64,000 nucleotides of DNA from Proteles cristata cristata (taxonomy: Eukaryota; Chordata; Mammalia; Carnivora; Hyaenidae): positions 2,108,001 to 2,172,000 of the forward strand of contig JAESUZ010001723.1 in assembly GCA_017311185.1 (NCBI GenBank). The letters are read 5' to 3'. The notes under the pieces are model-generated. The model was not told the origin of the DNA, did no database searches, and saw only the letters and a list, made by a program, of their open reading frames with translations. The position numbers and the translations under genes are program-made. Below, piece after piece: positions 26,801 through 39,700 of the stretch. The first letter of the stretch is position 1. Each line of letters begins with the position of its first letter.

Positions 26801-29800
26801 TTTAATGTGAAGCTTCAGGAAGCTAGAGAAAACTGCGCTCCTGGAGAGTAAAGCAAGTCCTTATTCTCCACCTCAGGGACACCATACAGGAGCATACTCT
26901 GGGTCTTAGGGCTGTTGAACTCAACACAAACACTTCCATTTCCCTTTTCAGCTGCTGCTCCCAGAGACTTCATTCATAACTTCATTTTGTGACTGTCAAC
27001 TTGTGAAAAAGACTTGGGTCAGAGATTTAAATAAGAATCTACCATATGGTCCATCTGGCTCATAACCAAGCCCCAAGAATTCTTAAGGTCCTGGGGAGGT
27101 ACAAGAGCACATGTAAAGGAAGAACATTTCTGACCAGCAGCTCAGCACGTGTGCTGAAGATCTCCAATACAAGTGCAGTCCCAGTCACACTGTACTGACA
27201 GCATAGCTGCTGTGTGGCAGAACTGGTCATTCCATTAAAGCACGGAGAGGCACAGAAGGATCAAAAGGCAGGGAGAATGTATGTGAGCCTTGTGAATACA
27301 ACTCACACTGAAGCATCAGCAATCCCTCCTCGTAGATTTGTGCTTCTTCCAAACTCAGGATGGGAGAATCAGGTTACTGGTGGCTGAGAACTGGTACTGT
27401 TTATCAGAGACAGTAATCTTAATTCACAAGGTAATTACAGTTTACAAAGGCATTTTTCACAAAGTCACCTTGCTCAATCCTCACATGTAGGGCATATATA
27501 AAACTTACTTCCACATGGGAAAGAATGGATGGAATATATGGAGTAGCCTGCCCAACGTTACAGAGCTAGTTAGCAATATATGAAGAACCAAATAGAACCA
27601 AAGGTTGGGTGTTCTTTTCGCCATACTGCTTTTGTTTTTAAACTTCCAGGGAGTCAGCCATCTCAAAATACTTGCCACACCGAAGAGGTGGCTTCTGATG
27701 AAAAGATGCATAAAGTTTAAAGAAATTTGCAGGCAATGTCCCCAAAGGGATTTCTTAGAGAGACTGTCATAAAGACCCTGCTCCTTGACTACGTTGCCAA
27801 TCCCCCCAAACTGGCCTGCTCAAGTGATCTCTATGTTCTTAAAGCACCACAATTACTTTAGGCACACGGCCTAGGACAAAGAGAGTTGGTAATAAGTTGC
27901 TACTACCAGCAGTTTCAACCACCCAGCAATCAAATGGTCCTGGAGAAAGAATAAAGCAAGAGGAACAAAACACGTTTAAAACAGATGTATGTTGGGGCGC
28001 CTGGGTGGCTTAGTCGGTTAAGCGTCAGACTTTCCGACTTTCGCTTGGGTCATGATCTCGCGGTTTGTGGGTTCGAGCCCCGCGTCGGGCTCTGTGCTGA
28101 CTGCCAGCTCGGAGCCTGGAGCCTGTTTCAGTCTGTGACTCACTCTCTCTCTGACCCTCCCCTGCTCACGCTGTCTCTTTCTCCTAGAAATAAATAAAAC
28201 ATTAAAAAAAAATAAATAAATAAATAAAATAAATAAATAAATAAATAAAACAGATGTATGTCATTCTTCTTAGTATAAAAGTGTACCTTTTTTTTTCCTG
28301 TTAAGTGTAGTTTTTATAGAAATCTTTTGCAAAGCAGATGGGATCATTCTTTCTGGTGCAAGGATATTGCTCTAGTTCAAACATTTTATAAAACTCAGTA
28401 TTTCCAAAGGCCAAAACCAAAATGAGACAGGAGGAAGAAATGGAGGAAGGAGGTAAGTAGAGGTAGAAATCCAAAGATGAAACGCTCAGTGACAACTCTG
28501 TTTTAGCTCTGTTCAGTTATCCCCATACCCACTGTCAGACTGGCTTTTCATGGAGCAGAGTCTAAGTGCCCCTGTGAGCAGCCAGGAGATGAGGATCCGA
28601 TGGGATGTCCACCTGAAACAGAATCCTACTTCAGAGTCCAAAGTTGAGGAACAACATTGCCTGGCTGGCTCAGTCAGTAGGACATGCAACTCGATCTCGG
28701 GGGCGTGAGTCTGAAGCCCACATTGTGTCCAGAGATTATTTAAATAAAAAGTAAAATCTTTAAAAGACACTTTACTCTCAGCTACTTCTTTTTATCTTTT
28801 CTTGTCTAGATGAAAGCACATCTTTTCCCCTAAAACACTTCCTAATAACATATGTCACTACCTGACCAGTTTATCTGTCATTTCCTAAGAGGATACAACC
28901 AGCATCTTGCTAAAACCTTATCTGTATTCTCTGAAGCAATATGGCTGGCCTTGTTTCACTCAGCCCAATACACCAGGCTCAGCAAAGTCAGGGGCTTAAG
29001 ATGAACTATGCTCCAGAACACAATACACTCTCAACCAGGCCCTGACAAAATATATTCCACCCGCTTTATGACCCCTCCCTGATAATCTTTGGTGCATTTT
29101 TTTTTTTTTTTTAATTAGAGCGAGAGAGAGCATGGGTGGGGAACAAGGGCAGAGAAAGAGAGAGACAGAGAGAGAGACAGAGTGAGAGAGAGACAGAGAC
29201 AGAGAGAGTTTCAAACAGGCTTCATGTTCCATGAGGAGCCCAACAGGGGGCTCGATCACATGACACTGGGATCATGACCTAAGCCGAAATCAAGAGTCAG
29301 ATGCTCAACGACTGAGCTACCCAGGTGCCCCTCCATCTTGGTTGTATTTTTAAGTAAGATCTCAGTTCTTCTAGAAAATGCCTCTTGTCATTATGAAAGA
29401 ACACCAGTAATCTACAGTCTTAGAAGTAATTCAACAACTTAGCTCTTCGGAAGACTTAAGGAAGACTTGTTTGCCAAGGAATCCACAAAACTCTCCTATT
29501 CTAAGAGTCATTTGGGTCAAAAACAAGGATGGAAAATATAAACAAATTCATGAGTAAGCAAATAAGTAAATAACCAAAATAGCCCAGTTTTTTCTTTCAT
29601 TGTGAGAACGTGAGGTTCTATCACAGAGGCTAAGACCAGGTAGATGGTTGGGGTACTCAGCAAATTCCTTCACCACAAACATATTGCTACAAATAAATAA
29701 TAACAAGATCCACCTATTGGTACTTAGAATAATTGAACAATTGTGAACCACTAAAATGCAAATATTTTTTAAAATTTCACTTAGTTATAATTGTATATAT

Positions 29801-32800
29801 TTTAAAGCAGTACTTCAGTCAATGTTGATAAGGACCTCAGTCTAATCAAACAATTTCCCTGGTTAATCAATAACTTATTTCCAAACAATTCTTAGTGAAA
29901 GTAGAGGATCACATCTGAACAGATCTTACTGATAACCCTCAGAATTTCCTTCAAAATTCAGGTTTCTATAATCTGTTTTATTTTTTTTTCTCAGCTGGTT
30001 TCAATTGCATTGTAATGAAATCAAAGTACTCATAAAGTAGAACAGATACAAAAATAAGTTACAGATTGTTCCTTCCTAAGGATTTTCTCAGTTAACCCTA
30101 AAATAATTGTGAGGTATGCAGAGCAGAGGTTTTAATCCCAGATAAAAGAGGAGCTCTCTGCCTACTGCAGTTAGGGCCTTTTTTTTTTTTTTTTAACATT
30201 TATTCATTTTTGAGAGAGAGAGAGAGACAGAGTGTAAGAAGGAGAGGGGCAGAGAGAGAGAGGGAGACACAGAATCCAAAGCAGGCTCCAGTCTCTGAGC
30301 TGTCAGCACAGAGCCTGATGCGAGGCTTGAACTCACTAAGTGCAAGATCATGACCTGAGCTGAAGTTGGACGCTTGACTGAGCCACCCGGGCCCCCCAGT
30401 TAGGGCCATTTTCTCCCCACACTGCTGAATACTAGAACACTATATATAACACTCTTTCATATCCTGAGATGACTATTGCTCTAGCTCCCCCTACTCATTT
30501 CTCTGGAAAAAGTGGACCCTAAAGTAAACATCTACTCATGCTTCATTGTCTAGGTCTCTAAATCGACTCACTGTAGGGGAAGAAAAAGGGAGTATCTAAA
30601 ATCAGTGTGGTAAATGTAAAGCTTCTTATTTTGTTTATTGAGTAACATAATCAAAACATTTCTCATTTCTTTTCCTGTATACAGAGCTCATGCTGGAAGG
30701 CGGGAGGGAAAGCCAAGAGAGAATATGAGGCACACGGCTCCTAAGACACTGCAGATCACATCCTGTGCCCACCACAAAGGCTAGAGTATTCCCCAGGTAT
30801 CCCCCAAAGAGCCAGCAGCTATTCTTCCAGCCTCCCATTGAAGACATTATTTCTACTGCTACCTCCCACTAAAGAACCTTAGCTTCTTAAAGGCTGTCTC
30901 TATTATAGTCTCTCTCCCTTCAATGTCCTTGCTCGGCCATTTCAGAAAACTCTGCTGACATATTTTCTGCAGAAACAATGTCCTTAAAAGATGGGAAAAA
31001 AAACAAACAAAAAACACAGTGCCAGACTTCTGAACACACAATGTTCAATGGCCACTTCAGGAAGGTAACCACCCACCATTCTTTTTTTCTTAGACAAAAA
31101 GCTACAGATCCCAGGTACAGAACCAGGCTAGCTCAGTAGGAAGAATATGCGACTCTGGATCTTGGGGCTGTGAGTTTGAGCCAGCCCCATGTTGGCTATA
31201 GAGATTACTAAAAAAAAAAATATTAATAATAATTAAAAAAGAAAAAAGAAGTGCTACAGACCCAATGCCACTCTTGACAGTTGCTACAAGACTAAGAATG
31301 GAAGCTGAGTCAGAAAAGGTCCAATGGGACAAAAGATTAAGTGCCTAAACCTTTTTGGTCTACTCATTCTCACTTGCAAATAACAGAATTACCACACTTC
31401 AGTTCATAATAAAAATGAGGGTAGCTTTTCACATGTAAGGCATGCTCAAGTCAAATTAGTCCATATTGAGGAAGCAACATTTGCTGAGCTATATAATCGC
31501 TGCTATTGCAGCAGGTACACATTGAGAATGAGGGAATGATCTCTGCATAGGGCAGAAATCTCAGGTAATCCAGGAATTTGAGAGAACACAAAGCTAAGAG
31601 GTCTCTAATGATGTCCCAGCCAAGTGCTACAAAGGCAGAGCCCTCAGCCATCAAGAAACTCTCCCTGAACAGACCTGAATGCTCTGTCTGAAAATCTAAC
31701 ACAGACTTAACTCTTGAATACCGTTAAACACCCTCAGGGCTAAGATATACTATCCAGTGTATGAAAAGGCATACTGGGATGCCTGGGTGGCTCAGTCAGT
31801 TAAGTGTCCAACTTCGGCTCAGGTCATGATCTTGCGGTTCATGAGTTCAAGCCCTGTGTCTGCTCTGTACTGACAGCTCAGAGCCCAGAGCCTGCTTCAG
31901 ATTCTGTATGTCCCTCTCTCTCTGCCCCTCCCCTGCTCATGTTCTGTCTCTCTCTCTCTCAAGAATAAACATTTAAAAATAAATAAATAGGGGCGCCTGG
32001 GTGGCTCAGTCAGTTAAGCATCTGACTTCGGCTCAGGTCATGATCTAATGGTTTGTGGGTTCGAGCCTCGCGTCGGGCTCTGTGCTGACAGCTAGCTCAG
32101 AGCCTGGAGCCTGCTTCAGATTCTGTGTCTCCTTCTCTCTCTGACCCTCCCCTGCTCACGCTGTCTCTCTTTTTCTCTCTCAGAAATAAATAAAACATTA
32201 AAAAAATAAAATAATAAAATAAAAATAAATAAATAAGTAAATAAAAGGCTGTCTAAAGAAGATCAGGGGCGCCTGGGTGGCTCAATTGGTTAAGCATCTG
32301 ACTTCGGCTTAGGGTCACGATCACACGGTTTGTGGGTTTGAGCCCCGCATCGGGTTCTGTGGTGACAGCTTATACAGCAATACAAACCAATCTGAGGTTT
32401 TGTAGATTTAAAAAAAATTTTAAATGCCTTTACCCTTTCCCTACCACCTCCTCATCCTCCAAAAACATTAACCAGAATAGGATATGTATTCTTAATCAAC
32501 AAAAACATTTTTTTACAGCTGACTAGGTGTGTTCTCAGTAGTGAACAAAACCTAATAATGCTCTCATGGAGATGATGTTTTAGACCACAAAGACAAATAA
32601 ACAAGTATACTATTAAACAAAGAGGAAACACATATCTATCTGAAATTCTTAGAGGAAAAGTACAGAATGGAAAGAGTTCTTTAAAACTGCTAGAAGTGAA
32701 GAGAGACAGAAGGAGAGTAAGAAAGTTTATGCTAAGAGGTCAACTGTGCTCATGGTTCAACAGGTATAAAGTACATTGTGAACAGCACGTATAATGGGCA

Positions 32801-35800
32801 AAGCTGGACATGACCCAGAGAGGAGAAAATGATCGACCACACTTAACAAAAGTAAAAAAGCCCAGAAAAAGGTAAGATCAATATATACTCTTCTTCTTGC
32901 TAAGAAGGGCCTAGTAGAAATGCTGATGCTTTCAGAGGCTAGTTTCTATCTTCTTTAATAACCTGTATATTTATATGTAAGACTCAGAACTAATGTAGAA
33001 AAACTACATCCAAAGCTGCCAGGGTAAAACATGGTCTTTATCACACTGTAACTTCTCTAGCTTCGGGATCTATTAATTTTACATTCAAACTTTTCTTTCT
33101 TTTTTTTTTTTAATTCAAACTTTAGACACTGACGCCAACAATGGTCCATTCCATAGCATATGCTATAGCTGCTAACCATCAGTTTATGTGGTTTTAAAAA
33201 ATTTTTTTAAGTTTATTTATTTAGAGAGAGAGAGTGTGGGCTTGAGCAGGGAAGGGGTAGAGATGGAGAGAGAGAATCCTAAGGTGGCAGCACAGAGCCC
33301 ATTGCGGGGCTTAAACTTACAAATGGCAAGATCATGGGGCGCCTGGGTGGCTCAGTTGGTTAAACGTCCGACTTTGGCTCAGGTCATGATCCCACAGTTC
33401 GTGGGTTCGAGCCCTGGATCGGGCTCTGTGGTGACAGCTAGCTCAGAACCTGTTTCAGATTCTGTCTCTCTCTCTTTCCCTCTGACCCTCCCCTGCTCAC
33501 ATTGTCTCTCTTTCTCTCTCTCTCAGAAATAAATAAAAGATTTTTAAAAAAATTATAAAAACAAACAAACAAATAGCAAGATCATGGCCTGAGCTGAAAC
33601 CAAGAGTCAGGCACTTAACTGACTGAGTCCATAGACTAGGTGCCCCAAGTCTACATGTTTTTTTAAAGAATACAGGAACAGAAGTGTACATTTTTATTAA
33701 ATTTATTAAATACATTTTACTATTATTTAGTATATATTTTATTATTATAAGGATAATTAAGGTTTGGAGAAACAAAATTCTATAACCTGAAAGAATTTGG
33801 AATTTGGTTCTTACTCTGGATAATTAAGAGACTTCAGGGAGTCTCCCAATGCCTATTTGCTTCCTTTTCCTTGGAAGCAAATCCTTGATTTTTAACTGAG
33901 CACATGGCTAGCTGGAATAAAGAAGTCTTTCAGAGCCCCTTGCAGTTAAGCGTGGCCATGATTAAATTCTAATTACCTGGACATAGACAAAAACAGTGTT
34001 TGCAAAGTCCAGTCAGTATTCTTAAAGCGGCGGGGGACGGGGGGTAGGGGGTGGGGGTGGCGCATGTACACTTTCTTCCTGCTTCTTTCCTATTGGTTAG
34101 CAAGTCAAAGTGATGGCTAATACTCAAGCAGCCATCTTGAAGCCATCACTTTGGCTTGACAAATCTATGAACAAGATATACAATAGTCTTCAGAGTTATA
34201 GAATTTCTTCTTGTTCTCAGAAGTGTTCAGTGCAATAAATATTATAAGTACTTATTATATACCTTCCATTTGCTTGTAAGAACTTCTCATCCACACCAAG
34301 GTGCAGAAAACCAGTTTTTAAGTGATTCTGCACTTTCTTGGGTAGTTTTGAATACATTTTTAGTGCATGTAGATATTTAATACTATACTAAAAAGAAAAA
34401 AGCCATCATAAAGTGGTCATATGTTGAGGACGAAAGGGCTACATGACTGAAGGAGCCTGGGTCTCTGAGGTTCATGAAACCACAGAAGACAGGCTGGATA
34501 GCTTAGACTTCATTTACATTAGAAAAAAATAAACTCATTTAAGCCAATCTAATCCTAACTGGTACAAATGCTTTTAGAAATTAGTGGGGACAGGGGTGCC
34601 TGGGTGGTTCAGTTGGTTGAGCATCTGACTCTTGTTTTGGCTCCATCATGATCCCAGTGTTGTGGGATCGAGCCTTCCATCAGGCTCTGTACTGAGCATT
34701 GAGCCTACTCAAGATTCTCTCTCTCTCTCCCCCCCCCATGCTCCTGTCTCCTCCAACTGTGTGTGTGTGTGCTTGTTCTCTCTCTCTCACACAAAGGATA
34801 AAAACTTTTAAAAATAAAGAAATTACTGGGGATAGGCAAAGGTAGGTATTTTGCTCAAAAAATATCAGACTATGAAATAAAGGGAAAGCTGTAGAATAAA
34901 CTAGTTAAGTAGTGGAACAAAAGATGGCAATGGAAAAACCTCATGATTTTTCTGCTAAGCTACAGTGTTGTAAGGTTCTGATGCTACCTCACACTCAACA
35001 CATCTAAAACAATCATCTTCATCCCTCCCTCCCAAATGCATTCCTTCTCCACATGCTTTATTTCTGTTTAAGGTAGTACTTCTTCTGACCTGAGTGGGCC
35101 TTTGAATCTGCCCTCTTTTGGCCTTTCTGTCCAACATTCAGTGTTAACAGACATTAGAGATTCTTTGTGCAAACTGTTTTTCAAACCTGACTTTTCCCTT
35201 ACATACTTGTTGTCAGCCCTTAGTGGAAGCCACCACCTCTTCACATCTCAACTGTTGTTCTAGATCTGCAGTTTCTCCCCGCTAGTCAAGACTATATACT
35301 ACCACAAGAAGAGTTTCCCTAGAGTGTCATTTTGATTTTGTTTCATTCTTGTGGTTCTATGTTTTCAAATTAAAGATTAAATGCAAGGCTCTTGATTACC
35401 TACCTTGCACTTTCCAAGTTATTCCTTTCATTACTCCCCAGCGTATGAGGATAAGAATCAGACAGGAGTTTGGAAGCTGTAACAAACAAGATGTGGCTAC
35501 CTCTGGCAAAAGCAAAAACAGCATATTACTATTTGGTATTAAAGATTCTAGGGCAGAAACCTAATAGAGGTATCAGAATCTGGCAAGTCAAGAGGTTACT
35601 CAGGTAGGAAGGACTACATAATGCAGAAACTAAAAAGATCACTAAGAGCTTATGAAGAAGGAATATGGAGTCAGATACTAGTCAACATTTATTAATCTAG
35701 TTAACAAATATTTATTTAGTACATCATATGTTGCCAGGTATAGCTCTAAGCCATTTGGGTAATGAAGGGGAAAAAAAAATGAAAAGAAGAAAAGAAACAC

Positions 35801-36733
35801 TCCATGCCTTCTTGAACCTTTCAATCTAGAGAAGTTCAATTACACCTGGTGGCATTTGCTTTATTGTACATAGACCTTTGCCAGTCATTACTCAGGTACT
35901 TTGTCTGATTTAGCAGTTTACTCCTTTATTCCATACTTCTCAAGATTCTGGTACTATCTTTAAAATACCTAACAAATGCCTGACAATGGAGAGCCCCTTC
36001 ATTCAAGCACTCAGAAGAGCCACAAGAAGCATTCTTCTAGGCAAGGTGGCCAATATAATGTTCCCTGATCTTAAAGAGATCTCCTGAGCCTGGAACCTTG
36101 ATAGGAACAAACATAATATGTCTCTGAGCTGGCGCGCCTCCAGATTGCAGGGAACCCAACATATCCTGTATTGCTGTAGATTCACAGTACACAAGAATCA
36201 AGTCAAAGAAAAAAAAAAAAAAGGAGACTTTTACTTTGTAACTTTAAATAAATAACTCAGGAATTAGACAACATAAGCATTATTAGATGCATAGGTAGAA
36301 ACAATAAATGTGCAACTTAATAGTTGCAGGAGAGCCTATAAGGAATGGAAAGAAGAAAATTAGCTCTTAAAATGTCAACTGCAAATCCTGGATATGCCCA
36401 AAACCCAAATAATAAAAACAGATCCACATCCAGGTCAGCAAGTACTCGGAGACATCCCGTAAACAAAACAAAACACCCAACCAACCAACCAATCAAAGCA
36501 CCCAACCCAAAGGAGAATACAAATGGCAACGTGAATGTCCAAAATAGAAATGAAACCTGGCCACTGGAACTGTGAGTATTCCATGTTTTTAATACTACAC
36601 CACTATAATATGGGATTTAATGAGCTATCCATTTGGAGAAAGCTCCTGAAAAAAACAAAAGCTTTACATTTCCACTCCTAGATATATAACCAAGAGAAAT
36701 GAAAACACAGTGGACATGAATGTTCATAGTAGC

Positions 36734-36784
<51 letters not shown>

Positions 36785-39700
36785 CTGTGTGTGTGTATAG
36801 CCAAAAGTGGAAACAACCCAATGTTCATCAACTAATTAACAGATAAAGAAAATGTGTTACATCCATATGCTACTCAACCATAAAGAGATGAAGTACTAAT
36901 TCATACAGCAACATGGATGAACTTTGAAAACATGATGCTAGGTGAAAGAAAAAAGTAAAAAAACAAACAAACGTTTATGATCCCATCTATATGAAACATC
37001 TTGAGTAGGCAAATGCATAAAGACAGAAAGTAGACTCACGGACATTTAGAAACTTTGGGTAGGGGAGAGTGGAAGGAAATGGAAAGTGACTGCTAACGGA
37101 TACATGGTTTCTTTTTGAAAGGAATACTTATTTTCCCAACAAACAGATGGCCAAAAAGCAATATGACTAATCCTGAATGAATGAACTTTTAGTGATGTGA
37201 ATGAAATAGACAAACATCCACTTACACTTAATTTATTAACTTAGTTTTATACATTTAAATTATAAATAATAAAGTCTTTATTATGACTATACCCCCAATA
37301 CCTACACAATAGCAGACATATAAACATAGTGGGGGATCAACGGCTATTGAACGATTATATCTAGGCAGCAATCAATGAAACTTTAGTATTATTAGTTTGT
37401 TTTTTTTTTTTAATATTTTTATTTATTTCTAGGAGAGAGAGAGACAGACAGCGTGAGCAGGGGAGGGCCAGAGAGAGAGGGAGATACAGACTCTGAAACA
37501 GGCTCCAGGCTCTGAGCTGGCAGTCAGCACATTGCCCGACGCGGGGCTCGAACCCACGAACCGCGAGATCATGACCTAAGTGAAAGTCGGACGCTTAACC
37601 GACTAAGCCACCCAGGTGCCCCTATTATTGTTGTTTTTTATTTATTATTTTTGAGAAAGGGAAGCAGAGTGCAAGCAGGGGAAGAACAAGAGAGAGGGAG
37701 ACACAGAATTCGAAGCAGGTTCCAGGCTCTGAACTGTCAACACAGAGCCTGACATGGGCCTCAAACCCATGAACCATGAGATCATGACCTGAGATGAAGT
37801 CAGACACTTAACTGACTGAGATACCCATCAGACACTTAACTGACTGAGATACCCAGCTGTCCCAATCAATGAAAATTTAAACTATTGGGTCACAGATTGG
37901 AGATAACACACAAAATCTAGCAAGTCTACTCATGGATTTATATTAAGAAAAATGAGTATACCTATTCATCAAGAGAATTGATTTTGAAATAACACCCCCT
38001 CCAAACTTACATGTCCTTTAACCGTGGAACTAATGAATAAACTGTAATATACTCTCTCTCTAAACAAAATTTTTTTTATATAGTTTATTTTTGAGACAGA
38101 GAGAGACAGAGCATGAGTGGGGGAGGGACAGGGAGAGAGGAAGACACAGAATCTGAAACAGGCTCCAGGCTCTGAGCTGTCAGCACAGAGCCCAAAGTGG
38201 GACTCGAACCCATGAACTGTGACATCTGACCTGGGCCAAAGTTGGACGCTTAACCGACTGAGCCACTCAGGCGCCCCTCTCTCTCTCTTTCTAAGTAGGC
38301 TTCATGCCCAGTGAAGAGGCCAACGTGGGGCTTGAACTAATGACACTAAGATCAAGACCTGAGCTGAGATCAAGAGTCAGATGCTTAAATGACTGAGCCA
38401 CCCAGGGGCCCTGTGATATAGACTTATACTGTAAGACTGTATAACAATGAAAATCAACCCAGCTATACAGAAGGTGAATTTAAAAAATAATACTAAACAA
38501 AAAAGTCAGGTAGAAGAATACATCCTGTGTGACTCCATATACATAAGGCTCAAAACCAAGTCAAAGGCCTCTTCAGTATTAGAACTTACAACAGTGACTA
38601 CCTCTGGTAGGGGTAGAAAGGAAAAGCAAGAGAGGCAGGAGGGACTTCTACATATAACACAACATTTTGTTTATTAACCTGGGTGGTGGCTACAGGTGTT
38701 ATAGACAGAATGTCTGTGACATCCCCCACACACTTTCAATTTACATATTAAAGTGTTAATCCCCAATCTGATGGTATCTGGAAGTGGCATCTTTGGGAAG
38801 TAACTGGGTCATGAAGGTGGAGCCTTCATGAATGGAATTATTACTCAAACAGATGAGAGACAGAGATTATCTTTCTCTCCACTACGTGAGAATACACCAA
38901 GATAGCCATCTACAAACCAGGAAGAGGGCCTTCACAAGGAAACGAACTGGCACCTTGATCTTGGACTTTCCAGCCTCCAGAACAACAACAAACAAATTTC
39001 TACTGTATAAACCACCAAGTCTATGGTATTTTGCAACAGCAGCCCAAACTGAAACAACAGGTATATACAATTTGTGATTATTCACTGAACAGTAATGCTT
39101 ATGATGTATGCTCTTTTCTGTATGTATGCAATACTGAAAGAGAGAGAGAAGGAAGAAAAGAAAGGACTATGATTTCAAGACATTACCCTTCCCGTGTGTA
39201 CCCTTCTATTTTATTCAGGCTCCTTATATGTTGCAGTTCTCTCACTGATAGTGCCAATTTAGGTCATCTAGCAATTTTCTAGAGCACATCATTTAAAAAA
39301 TTTATTCATTTATTTATTTGTGTGTGTGCGCGCGCTCTCGTGCGCCCGTGAGAGAGAGAGAAGGAGGGAGGGAGGGAGGGAGGGGGAGAGAGAGAGAGAG
39401 ACAGAGAGAGAGACAATGAATGAATCTTAAGCAGTCCGTGCCCGGCTTAGAGCCTGACACAGGGTTTGATCTCATAACTGTAAGATCATGACCTAAGCTG
39501 AAATCAGAACAGGGGGACACTTAACCCACTGAGCTACCTAGGTGTCCTTGGAGCACATTATTTTAACTGCCAGTGAACTTGCTTAAGGTTTACCACTTGG
39601 AATCTGGGAATCTTGGAATCTGGGGAAAGTTTACCCTAAGCTCGAGTACCTTTTGGCATAAAATTACGATAGCAAAGGTCATTCTTTTGTTGGTCTTGTA

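Noticed and set aside
27993..28090. tRNA-like A and B boxes (ttcgagcccc) suggesting tRNA genes
   Set aside because: They are the tRNA-derived heads of SINEs; no cloverleaf with acceptor-stem pairing was seen.
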